6,861 nt of DNA from an uncultured Gemmiger sp. (GTDB taxonomy: Bacteria > Bacillota > Clostridia > Oscillospirales > Ruminococcaceae): contig CAUEKL010000129.1 in NCBI GenBank assembly GCA_959018215.1, forward strand, positions 1-6,861, written 5' to 3'. Positions 1-6,524 of the stretch are shown here, piece after piece. Each line of letters opens with the position of its first letter. Position 1 is the stretch's first letter. A program made the position numbers and the translations under genes. The notes beneath the pieces were generated by a model. It did no database searches. It saw only the letters and a program-made list of their open reading frames with translations, and was not told where the DNA came from.

Positions 1-228
1 TTGGGGTTTTGTCGGCTCTTACAATTTTTTATGAACACATTCATCGATTTATCACAGGCTTTTATTTATATAAATGGTCTATTTTATTTTTTAGCCTGCT
101 ATTTTATGGTTTTGGGCCATTTTTTCCATATTTTGCGCATTGACCCTATGTTTTGTACATAGAAAAAGAACAACAATACTCCATAATGAAAAGCTTTTTC
201 GGTTATCCTTCCCGTTTTTGCCTTTTTT
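1..228. other. AT-rich intergenic region downstream of tex
   Basis: This stretch lies beyond the tex stop codon and contains no gene I can support. By hand count it has 72 G/C in 228 bases, about 32%, against clearly GC-rich coding DNA in the rest of the window. It is full of T runs on the + strand. Two small symmetric elements are visible: a 5-bp inverted repeat with a 4-nt centre at 31-44 (ATGAA/TTCAT) and a 12-bp AT palindrome at 64-75. A third, stronger one at 146-162 is listed separately. I looked on both strands for a promoter with a recognisable -35/-10 pair and for a GC stem followed by a T run that would end tex transcription, and found neither. A 43-codon open frame at 31-162 is discussed among the rejected items. 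Confidence 0.7.
146..162. repeat. Short inverted repeat 3' of tex
   Basis: CTATGT (146-151) and ACATAG (157-162) are perfect 6-bp complementary arms around a 5-nt centre. Read on the tex (minus) strand, the T run lies before the stem rather than after it, so it does not have intrinsic terminator geometry. It could be a weak RNA hairpin in the tex 3' untranslated region, a protein-binding dyad for an unseen gene to the left, or chance in AT-rich DNA. I cannot choose between these. Confidence 0.3.
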
Positions 229-2394
229 TTACTGTGCAACCCCCTTCATTGTCAGTGCAATGCGCTTTTTTGCCGTATCCACCTGCAGGATTTTCACTTT
301 GACCACCTGACCGACTTTGAGCACATCCCGGGGATGTTTGACAAAGCGATCGGAGATTTGGGAAATGTGCACAAGCCCGTCCTGATGCACTCCGATATCC
401 ACAAACGCACCGAAGTCAATGACGTTGCGCACCGTTCCGGTAAGCTCCATGCCGGGCTTCAGGTCGTCCATACCCATAATGTCGCTGCGCAGCAAGGGCT
501 TGGGCAGGCTGTCCCGCACATCCCGGCCGGGACGGCAGAGTTCCGCCGCAATATCCAGCAGGGTGGGTTCACCCACGCCCAGGACTTCACACAAGGCGGC
601 TGTGCCCTTGGTTTTGATGCGCTTGGGCAGTTCCTGCATGGTGTCGGTGCCGATGTCGGCGGCGGTGTAGCCGCAGGCGTCCAGCAATCCTTTGGCGGCG
701 GCGTAACTTTCGGGGTGAACGGCGGTGCCGTCCAGGGGATTCTTGGCGCCGGGCAGCCGCAGGAAGCCGGCACACTGTTCAAAGGCTTTGGGCCCCAGCC
801 CTTTGACCTTTTTCAGCTGGGCACGGGAGGTAAAGGCGCCCTCCTCCTCCCGCCGGGCCACGATGTTCTTGGCGGTGGCGGCGGTGATGCCCGCCACACG
901 ACGCAGCAGCGGTGCGGAAGCGGTGTTCAGGTCCACCCCCACCGAGTTGACGCAGTCTTCCACCACGCCGTCCAGGGTTTCGGTCAGGCGTTTCTGGGGC
1001 ATGTCATGCTGGTACTGACCCACGCCGATGGCCTTGGGGTCGATCTTGACCAGTTCGGCCAGGGGGTCCTGCAGACGGCGGGCAATGGACACGGCGCTGC
1101 GCAGGTTCACATCGAACTGAGGGAACTCCTCTGCCGCCAGCTTGGAGGCGGAGTACACGCTGGCACCGGCCTCGCTGACCACCATATACTGCAGGTGCAG
1201 GCCCTTTTCGGCCGCCAGTTCCCGGATGACCTGGGCGGCAAATTCCTCCGTTTCATGACCGGCAGTACCGTTACCGATGGCCATGAGCTCCACATGATGC
1301 TGCAGCACCATGGCCTTGATTCTGGCCTTTGCCTGATCCACCTTCTTGAATTCCGGCACCGGGTAGACCACGCCGGTGTCCAGCACCTTGCCGGTGGGGT
1401 CCACCACCGCCACCTTGCAGCCCATACGGTAGCCGGGGTCCAGGCCCATGACCACCTTGCCCGGGATGGGCGGCTGGAGCAGCAGCTGGCGCAGGTTGTC
1501 CCCAAAGACCGAGATGGCCCCTTCCGCTGCGTTGGCGGACAGATCGGCCCGCAGTTCGTTTTCCAGGCTGGGATGAATCAGCCGGGTGTACGCATCCTTG
1601 GCGGCTTCTTCCACCACCAGCGCGCTGGCGCCGCCGGTCTTTTTGCGGGCAAACATCCAGGCCACAATGGCGGCGGCACGCTCGGTGTCCACGGCAATGC
1701 TGACCTTGAGGAAGCCTTCCCGCTCGCCCCGGTCCAGAGCCAGCACCCGGTGGCCGGGGATCTTGGACAGGGGCTCGCTGTACTCATAATACTGGGCGTA
1801 GACGCTGTCCTCCTTCTTGGCCTGCACGCTCTTGATCTGACCGAACGCCTTGTAATACCGGCGCAGTTCGGCGCGGCAGCGGGCATCGTCGGAGATATGC
1901 TCCGCAATGATATCCCGGGCTCCGGCCAGAGCGGCCGCGGCGTCGGGCACTTCCTCATTGCAGTAGGCGGCTGCTTCCTTCTCGGGGTCAAACTCCGCTT
2001 TCTGGGCCAGAATGGCATCCGCCAGCGGCTGCAGGCCCCGGGCCCGGGCGATGCTGGCCCGGGTCTTGCGCTTGGGCTTGAAAGGGCGGTAGAGGTCCTC
2101 CACTTCCGCCAGGGTCTTGGCCCCGGACAGAGCAGCGGCCAGTTCCGGCGTCATGGCGCCCTGCTCGGTGATGGAAGATTCCACCTCCCCCTTGCGCTTA
2201 TCCAAGCCGCGCAGATATTCCAGGCGGTCCCCCAGGGTGCGCAGGGCCTGGTCGTCCATGGAACCGGTGGCCTCCTTGCGGTAGCGGGCAATGAAGGGAA
2301 TGGTGTTGCCTGCGTCGATCAGGTCGATGGCACCCTGGACGTTTTTGGCGGACAGGGACAGTTCCTGTGCGATTTGTTCGGCGTAGTTGCTCAT
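229..2394 (-). CDS. tex: Tex family RNA-binding transcription accessory protein
   Basis: This encodes a 721-residue cytoplasmic protein of the Tex family, the bacterial relative of eukaryotic Spt6, which binds nucleic acid and modulates transcription; its length is normal for the family (about 715-785). Visible domains are: an N-terminal helical region (1-190) with the conserved stretch IPFIARYRKEATG at 32-44 and LYRPFKPKRKTR at 101-112; a YqgF/RNase H-like domain with GLDPGYRMGCK at 317-327, IGNGTAGHETE at 373-383 and VSEAGASVYSAS at 406-417; helix-hairpin-helix segments around 493-550 (VAGI and VKGLGPKAF); and a C-terminal S1 domain at about 650-717 with GTVRNVIDFGAFVDIG. The ATG at 2394 was chosen because AGGAG sits 5 nt upstream. 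An in-frame GTG at 2412 would add six codons made of the ribosome binding site itself. It lies 44 bp downstream of yfhO on the same strand with no terminator between, so co-transcription is likely. Nothing looks truncated or broken. Family assignment is secure; its regulatory targets here cannot be read from sequence. Confidence 0.97.
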   Translation of the reverse strand: MSNYAEQIAQELSLSAKNVQGAIDLIDAGNTIPFIARYRKEATGSMDDQALRTLGDRLEYLRGLDKRKGEVESSITEQGAMTPELAAALSGAKTLAEVEDLYRPFKPKRKTRASIARARGLQPLADAILAQKAEFDPEKEAAAYCNEEVPDAAAALAGARDIIAEHISDDARCRAELRRYYKAFGQIKSVQAKKEDSVYAQYYEYSEPLSKIPGHRVLALDRGEREGFLKVSIAVDTERAAAIVAWMFARKKTGGASALVVEEAAKDAYTRLIHPSLENELRADLSANAAEGAISVFGDNLRQLLLQPPIPGKVVMGLDPGYRMGCKVAVVDPTGKVLDTGVVYPVPEFKKVDQAKARIKAMVLQHHVELMAIGNGTAGHETEEFAAQVIRELAAEKGLHLQYMVVSEAGASVYSASKLAAEEFPQFDVNLRSAVSIARRLQDPLAELVKIDPKAIGVGQYQHDMPQKRLTETLDGVVEDCVNSVGVDLNTASAPLLRRVAGITAATAKNIVARREEEGAFTSRAQLKKVKGLGPKAFEQCAGFLRLPGAKNPLDGTAVHPESYAAAKGLLDACGYTAADIGTDTMQELPKRIKTKGTAALCEVLGVGEPTLLDIAAELCRPGRDVRDSLPKPLLRSDIMGMDDLKPGMELTGTVRNVIDFGAFVDIGVHQDGLVHISQISDRFVKHPRDVLKVGQVVKVKILQVDTAKKRIALTMKGVAQ

Positions 2395-2399
2395 GGTTT

Positions 2400-2404
2400 C
2401 TCCT
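2400..2404 (-). promoter_or_regulatory. Ribosome binding site that sets the tex start
   Basis: On the minus strand AGGAG (2404-2400) is followed by a 5-nt spacer and the ATG at 2394. The competing in-frame GTG at 2412 lies upstream of this motif and has no purine-rich site of its own at proper distance, so the ATG is preferred. Confidence 0.8.
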
Positions 2405-2438
2405 TTTCTCACTGAATTGACCTTTTCTATACAAACCC

Positions 2439-4799
2439 TTATCGGGTATTTGTCTGGGGTGTTTTACGGCGGCGCAGGGCCAGCAGATAAAGTCCATACA
2501 CAGCCAGGGCCCCCAGGCTGACGGGGACCGACACCGGCAGGCCGGGGGTGTGGTAGGTAAAGAGGATCTTGCTCTCCCCTGCCGGCACCGGCACGGCCAT
2601 CAGGCCGTTGTCCACATTGAGGATGGGCACCTCCTGCCCGTTGACGGTGGCGGTGAAGCCGTCATCATAGGGGACGCTGAAAAAGACCAGGGTTGCCTCC
2701 TGCTGGCTGCTCATTGCCGAAAAGCCGGTGCGGGTGGCGGTAAAACCGGTCACACCGCTGGAACGGCGGTCGGCACAGTCCTGCACATAGGTCTCGTAGT
2801 CCCGGGATTCCAGCAGGTCCTCCGGCAGCGGCTGAAGAGAAGCCCCCCAGTCTTTCACCTGCTCCTCGGTAAGAACCAGGGCTTTCATCAGCACCTGGGC
2901 GCGCTCGTTTTCCGGCAGATTGTCAAACCGGTCGGGGGTGATGTAGTAGTCATAGGTAAACCCCATGGGCACCCAGTCCTGATTTTCATAGACGGCATAA
3001 TGGTCGGTGGAGCTGACCAGAGCCCAGCTGCGGGTCATATCGGACTCCCAGTCGGCGACCTTGTCTTCCGGCACCAGGGTATAGCGCACGCTCAGAAGTC
3101 CCCGCAAAGCGTACAGGTCCACAGCAGGCTTGGAGCTCACATCCCGGGTGACCCCCACCGAGGGATAAAACTCCAGAATATGGGGCGCCACCGTGGAATG
3201 GAAGCACTGGATACAGCTCTTGTCCAGCCAGATGCCCATATTGTTGTAGCAATCGTAGGCGTCCAGCCGGTAAAAGCCGTCTGCGGGCAGGACGGCATTC
3301 AGTTCGTCCACATCTCCCCAGGTCTCGGCGGGATAGTCCAGATCATGGTCCCACTGACCGTATTTGCTGATGGAGATATGCACGGTCCCATATAAAAAGG
3401 TAAAGCCCAGAATGGAGGCCAGAAGCGCCGAGGAAAAGCGCCGGGGATGCCGCCTGCCATACCGCAGCAGCAAGGCAAACAGCCCCACCCCCAGCAGGCT
3501 GAGGACAAACAGCCCCCAGAAGCGGTACTGGTTGTCCACCACCCCCAGCACAAAGTTGCCGTCCTCGTCGGTGTTGGGCACCAGGGCAAAAGCCACCGCG
3601 GACACCGTGATCAATGTGACCGGAATCAGAGCCCGGGGGACCTCGGTTTCCCGCACCCCTTCATGGCGCAGGGCCATGACGCTGGCCGCACACAGAACCA
3701 GGATGGGCATGTAGTACCAGCGGGCATAATAGCTGGAATTGAGGGCATAAAACGCGCTGTTGAGGACTGGCACAAAAGCACAGACCACGCACACCTGCAA
3801 AATGCGGGCAAAGGGGTGCCGCCGCCACACCCGGCAGAAAGCCAGCCCCGCCCCGATGCCCACCACCGGCAGATACACCGTCAGGCTGGTCCACTTGGTG
3901 ATGCCCTCGGTGAACAGGTCGGTGAGATAAGGGGCATCCGGCGCCAGAAAGGCACTGTACAGGATGGCCAGATACTGCTGGGGTTTGCCGTACACCAGGT
4001 ACCCGTACCCGGTGTACGGGTCGATGGTACGGGGATTTTGCAGCAGGGACAGGGCCGCCGGGATCAGCAGCACGCACCCCATGGCACAGCCCAGCAGGGT
4101 TTCCCAGGCCAGGCGGCCGAAGAGGCGCAGGTGCATCCGATAGCGTTTGGTAACGCACAGGCAGACAAAATAGAGCAGCAGGAACACCGCCTGCCCCGCA
4201 AAGAAAAAGTAATTGTTGAGCAGGTTCAGCGCCACCCAGAAGGGAAACCGGCCGTATTTGCGGTCCAGCACCACTTCATCCAGGGCGGTGAGCATATAGG
4301 GAAACAGGGCCGGAGCGTCCAAAAAGAAATAAAAGAAGATGTTGTAGACGTTGAAGCCGCAGAAAGCGTACAACACACCGCCGATGATGCTCCATTCCTC
4401 GCTGTGCAACCAGCGGCGCATCCAGAGGTAGGCCCCGCCGCCTGCCACGGCGAATTTCAGACAAAGCATGGGCACCATGGTGAAAGGCATCCACCGGGCG
4501 GGGATCAGGATGGTCAGCCAGAAGAAGGGCGACCCCAGGCAATAATAGGAGTAGGCGTTGATGAATCCGCTGCCCAGATCGGTGGCCCAGCTGAAGGAAC
4601 CGCCCTGTTTGACGAAATCGTTGGCATAGGCGTAGAACGGGATCATCTGGTCGTTGAAATCACCCGCATAATGAAAGAACCCGCCGGTGACCCCGTCAAT
4701 AATACAGTGGGGCGCAAACAGTGCAGCCGCCAGCACCAGACAAAGACCGAACACCTGCCAGTAGCAGGTGCGGCGTGCACGCAAAGGCAGCAACGGCAT
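2439..4799 (-). CDS. yfhO: YfhO family multi-pass membrane protein (GT-C-like)
   Basis: This encodes a 786-residue integral membrane protein of the YfhO family (PF09586). Characterised Firmicute members (Bacillus YfhO, Listeria GtlB) are GT-C-type transferases that decorate teichoic acids on the outer face of the membrane using lipid-linked sugars. Visible here: a first membrane helix at about 13-30; an acidic first outer loop, GDFNDQ at 46-51, in the place where GT-C enzymes carry their catalytic Asp; a conserved GSGF..YYCLGSPF stretch at 76-92; many hydrophobic segments up to about residue 470; a soluble extracytoplasmic region at about 471-752; and a final helix at about 755-775 followed by an RRRK tail. 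The segment near 706-752 (FFSVPYDDGFTATVNGQEV, then LFTYHTPG) matches the typical family C-terminus. AGGAGG lies 8 nt before the ATG. It is first in a likely yfhO-tex unit. No flippase or lipid-sugar synthase gene is adjacent, so the sugar donor and acceptor are unknown. Family call is strong; enzymatic role is inference. Confidence 0.92.
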   Translation of the reverse strand: MPLLPLRARRTCYWQVFGLCLVLAAALFAPHCIIDGVTGGFFHYAGDFNDQMIPFYAYANDFVKQGGSFSWATDLGSGFINAYSYYCLGSPFFWLTILIPARWMPFTMVPMLCLKFAVAGGGAYLWMRRWLHSEEWSIIGGVLYAFCGFNVYNIFFYFFLDAPALFPYMLTALDEVVLDRKYGRFPFWVALNLLNNYFFFAGQAVFLLLYFVCLCVTKRYRMHLRLFGRLAWETLLGCAMGCVLLIPAALSLLQNPRTIDPYTGYGYLVYGKPQQYLAILYSAFLAPDAPYLTDLFTEGITKWTSLTVYLPVVGIGAGLAFCRVWRRHPFARILQVCVVCAFVPVLNSAFYALNSSYYARWYYMPILVLCAASVMALRHEGVRETEVPRALIPVTLITVSAVAFALVPNTDEDGNFVLGVVDNQYRFWGLFVLSLLGVGLFALLLRYGRRHPRRFSSALLASILGFTFLYGTVHISISKYGQWDHDLDYPAETWGDVDELNAVLPADGFYRLDAYDCYNNMGIWLDKSCIQCFHSTVAPHILEFYPSVGVTRDVSSKPAVDLYALRGLLSVRYTLVPEDKVADWESDMTRSWALVSSTDHYAVYENQDWVPMGFTYDYYITPDRFDNLPENERAQVLMKALVLTEEQVKDWGASLQPLPEDLLESRDYETYVQDCADRRSSGVTGFTATRTGFSAMSSQQEATLVFFSVPYDDGFTATVNGQEVPILNVDNGLMAVPVPAGESKILFTYHTPGLPVSVPVSLGALAVYGLYLLALRRRKTPQTNTR
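3991..4021. repeat. Nested inverted repeats inside yfhO
   Basis: ACCCGTAC (4001-4008) and GTACGGGT (4014-4021) form a perfect 8-bp inverted repeat with a 5-nt centre. TACACC (3991-3996) also pairs with GGTGTA (4011-4016), so two mutually exclusive stems are possible. The region encodes the Tyr/Gly-rich peptide DPYTGYGYLVYG (residues 260-271), and the repetition of TAC and GGx codons may be the whole explanation. Confidence 0.5.
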
Positions 4800-4807
4800 G
4801 GCAAAAC

Positions 4808-4813
4808 CCTCCT
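4808..4813 (-). promoter_or_regulatory. Ribosome binding site of yfhO
   Basis: A perfect AGGAGG on the minus strand, with 8 nt to the ATG at 4799, fixes the yfhO start. I could not find a convincing -35/-10 pair for yfhO in the spacer. The best candidates (TTTACA at 4872-4867 as -35, or TATACC at 4856-4851 as -10) lack partners at proper distance, so its promoter is not annotated. Confidence 0.8.
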
Positions 4814-4819
4814 TTGAGC

Positions 4820-4835
4820 GGAAAAACCGTTTTCC
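4820..4835. repeat. Inverted repeat between yfhO and yfbR
   Basis: GGAAAA (4820-4825) and TTTTCC (4830-4835) are perfect 6-bp arms with a 4-nt centre. On the minus strand the element would form a hairpin in the yfhO leader that ends 6 nt before the AAGGAGGG ribosome binding site. On the + strand it overlaps the proposed -35 of yfbR (4831-4836). It could therefore be a leader hairpin, a protein-binding dyad, or chance. Confidence 0.4.
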
Positions 4836-4858
4836 AACGCCGGGGAATGTGGTATACT
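4831..4858 (+). promoter_or_regulatory. Predicted yfbR promoter (extended -10 type)
   Basis: The -10 TATACT (4853-4858) matches the consensus at five of six positions and is preceded directly by TGG (4850-4852), giving an extended -10. A weak -35, TTTCCA (4831-4836, four of six), lies 16 nt upstream. Transcription would start near 4865 and leave a leader of about 25 nt carrying AAAGGA (4875-4880), 9 nt before the yfbR ATG. Confidence 0.7.
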
Positions 4859-4889
4859 GAATCTACTGTAAAAGAAAGGACCTGTTCAG

Positions 4890-5492
4890 ATGCAAACGTT
4901 TCCCTTCAACGCCCTGCTGGGGCGGATGAAATACATCACCCGGTGGGCCCTGATGCGCAACGGCCGCCCCGAAAGCCTGAGCGAGCATACTGCCGACACG
5001 GCTCTCATTGCCCACACCCTGTGCCTGATTGCCCAGAACTGCACCGGCACGGGGGCAGGCATCCGACCGGACACGGTGGCCACGGCGGCGCTGTATCACG
5101 ATGCCCCGGAGATTCTGACCGGGGACATGCCCACGCCGGTGAAGTACAAAAACGACGCCCTGCGCACCGCCTACAAGGCGGTGGAGGCCGAGAGTGCCCG
5201 GGCCATGGCCGGGCTGCTGCCCCCGGAATTGCAGAACACCGGGGTGTTGTACCTGACGGGCACGGTGCTTTCCGACGCCGAGCGCAAGCTGCTGAAGGCG
5301 GCGGACCGGCTTTCAGCCCTGATCAAGTGCATGGAGGAAAGCCAGGCGGGCAACCGGGAATTTGAGGCTGCCATGGCCCAGCAGCGCAAGGCGCTGGAGG
5401 AGATGCACTGCCCCGAAGCCGACTACTTTATGGAACACATGCTCCCCTGCTACACCCAGAATCTGGATGAGCTGACCCGTGGCCGGTTTTAA
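4890..5492 (+). CDS. yfbR: YfbR-like HD-domain 5'-deoxynucleotidase
   Basis: This encodes a 200-residue cytoplasmic HD-domain phosphohydrolase closely resembling E. coli YfbR (199 residues). That enzyme removes the phosphate from 2'-deoxyribonucleoside 5'-monophosphates using a divalent metal, and so trims or salvages the deoxynucleotide pool. The key residues of the E. coli enzyme appear here, the later ones shifted by two: Arg18 and Trp19 (the sugar-discriminating RW pair, within ITRWALMRN), His33 (LSEHT), the His70-Asp71 metal pair with Glu74 (ALYHDAPEILTGDMPTPVKY), Asp79, and Asp139 (KAADRLSALIKC). Full length with no missing catalytic residue. The ATG has AAAGGA 9 nt upstream and its own extended -10 promoter. 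Its stop is 3 bp from the stop of the convergent dus. A different HD nucleotidase specificity is possible, but the conserved RW pair favours deoxynucleotides. Confidence 0.93.
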   Translation: MQTFPFNALLGRMKYITRWALMRNGRPESLSEHTADTALIAHTLCLIAQNCTGTGAGIRPDTVATAALYHDAPEILTGDMPTPVKYKNDALRTAYKAVEAESARAMAGLLPPELQNTGVLYLTGTVLSDAERKLLKAADRLSALIKCMEESQAGNREFEAAMAQQRKALEEMHCPEADYFMEHMLPCYTQNLDELTRGRF

Positions 5493-5495
5493 GCT

Positions 5496-6473
5496 TTATT
5501 CCTGGCAGCGGTAGACCGCGTCGATGAGTTTGTCCACATCCTCGAAATGGGAAAGGGTGGCGCAGGCACGACGCAGGGCTGCTGCCCCCCGCAGCCCTTT
5601 CATATAGTGCATGGCCTGGCTGCGGGCCTGGGGCATGGCTGCCCACTCCCCTTTTTCCTCACACATCTCATAGATCTGGTTGCGCAGGGCGGTCATCCGC
5701 TGGTTGAGGGTGGGTTCCGCCGGCTGGGGCTGGCCCAGCATGGCGGCCCGCACCCGCTCAAACAGCCAGGGGTCCCCCAAGGCGCCCCGGCCGATCATGA
5801 CGCCGTCGCAGCCGGTGCGCTGCATCATTTCCATGGCACCCTCGGCGGTGGTGATGTCGCCGTTGGCCAGCACCGGGATGGACACCGCCCGTTTCATGGC
5901 AGCGATGGCTTCCACATTCACCGGCGGAATGTACATCTGCTCCCGGGTACGGCCGTGCACCACCAACAGATCGGCGCCGTTTTCTTCACAGGCGGCGGCC
6001 ACCTGGGGGCCTGTCAGGTGTTCCTCGTCCCAGCCGATGCGCATCTTGACGGTGAGGGGGGTGTCGGGGCCCAGGGCCTGCCGGGCTGCCTTGACCATCG
6101 CCCCGCACAGGGCCGGGTCCAACATCAGCTTGCTGCCCGCCCCGCTGCCGGTAATTTTGGGCGCCGGGCAGCCCATATTGATATCAAAGATATCGAATTT
6201 GACACCCTTTTCCCGCACAATTTCAATGGCATGAGCCAGAATTTCCGGCTCGTTGCCGAACAGCTGGATGGCGTACAGCCCGCCGGGATGCTCATCCCGC
6301 AAAAGCTGCACACTTTTATGATCGCCGAAGGTGATGGCCTTGGCACTGGCCATCTCGCTGACGCTCCACGCCGCCCCGTGCCGCATCATCAGATGACGGC
6401 AGGCGGCGTCGGACAATCCGGCCATGGGGGCAAACGCCGCCCCTGCCGGGATGTTCAGATTTCGTAACTGCAT
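5496..6473 (-). CDS. dus: tRNA-dihydrouridine synthase (DusB-like)
   Basis: This encodes a 325-residue FMN-dependent enzyme that reduces specific uridines in the tRNA D-loop region to dihydrouridine using NAD(P)H. The TIM-barrel landmarks are in order: APMAGLSDAACR at 15-26 (FMN binding), QLFGNEP at 70-76, INMGCPAPKITGSGAGS at 98-114 with the catalytic Cys102, VKMRIGWD at 142-149 with Lys143, HGRTREQMY at 173-181, ANGDI at 203-207 and GVMIGRGALGDPWLF at 224-238 (phosphate binding), followed by a helical C-terminal domain. Length is normal. The ATG at 6473 follows AAGAGG with a 5-nt spacer. The reading frame stays open upstream to 6836, but that part is antisense to polA and contains the promoter, so it is not coding. 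After HGRTREQMY the sequence reads IPPVN instead of the SGKADW-like stretch common in the family. Which of several Dus subtypes and tRNA positions applies is not settled; DusB-like is the best guess. Confidence 0.95.
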   Translation of the reverse strand: MQLRNLNIPAGAAFAPMAGLSDAACRHLMMRHGAAWSVSEMASAKAITFGDHKSVQLLRDEHPGGLYAIQLFGNEPEILAHAIEIVREKGVKFDIFDINMGCPAPKITGSGAGSKLMLDPALCGAMVKAARQALGPDTPLTVKMRIGWDEEHLTGPQVAAACEENGADLLVVHGRTREQMYIPPVNVEAIAAMKRAVSIPVLANGDITTAEGAMEMMQRTGCDGVMIGRGALGDPWLFERVRAAMLGQPQPAEPTLNQRMTALRNQIYEMCEEKGEWAAMPQARSQAMHYMKGLRGAAALRRACATLSHFEDVDKLIDAVYRCQE

Positions 6474-6499
6474 GGGGACCTCTTTCTTACAAAACGGTA

Positions 6500-6516
6500 C
6501 GGGCGCCGCGCGCCCG
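6500..6516 (-). promoter_or_regulatory. GC-only stem-loop at the start of the dus leader
   Basis: On the minus strand CGGGCGC and GCGCCCG form a perfect 7-bp all-GC stem with a 3-nt loop. The predicted dus transcription start is near 6518, so the stem would begin within about the first two or three nucleotides of the mRNA. A TTTT run follows 5 nt after the stem (6494-6491), too short and distant for a standard terminator. A 5'-end stabilising hairpin or a weak attenuator are the plausible roles; both are inference. Confidence 0.55.
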
Positions 6517-6524
6517 GTCAGATT

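Noticed and set aside
31..162. A 43-codon + strand open frame encoding a hydrophobic peptide (starts MNTFIDLSQAF)
   Set aside because: No ribosome binding site precedes the ATG. T-rich DNA naturally yields Phe, Leu and Ile, so a membrane-like look is expected by chance. Conservation in relatives would revive it.
188..200. GAAAA/TTTTC stem downstream of tex as a terminator
   Set aside because: The stem has only 5 mostly A-T pairs and no following T run on the minus strand, so it cannot be called an intrinsic terminator.
2037..2048. Perfect 12-bp palindrome CCCGGGCCCGGG in tex
   Set aside because: It falls in codons for Ala, Arg and Gly in a GC-rich gene; chance is a sufficient explanation.
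334..2415. A 693-codon open frame on the + strand, antisense to nearly all of tex
   Set aside because: Its translation is low-complexity, rich in His, Gly and Gln, with no recognisable domain. It arises because GC-rich codons in tex leave few stops on the opposite strand. Tex itself is unmistakable.
3447..4817. A 456-codon open frame on the + strand, antisense to yfhO
   Set aside because: The product is a His/Gln/Pro-rich composition shadow without domains, and the sense strand carries a clear membrane protein.
4721..5365. A 214-codon + strand frame overlapping yfhO and yfbR
   Set aside because: It is out of frame with yfbR, crosses the divergent promoter spacer and encodes low-complexity Gly/His/Arg-rich sequence.
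5547..6467. A 306-codon open frame on the + strand, antisense to dus
   Set aside because: His/Gly-rich shadow translation with no domain; the opposite strand encodes a full set of Dus motifs.
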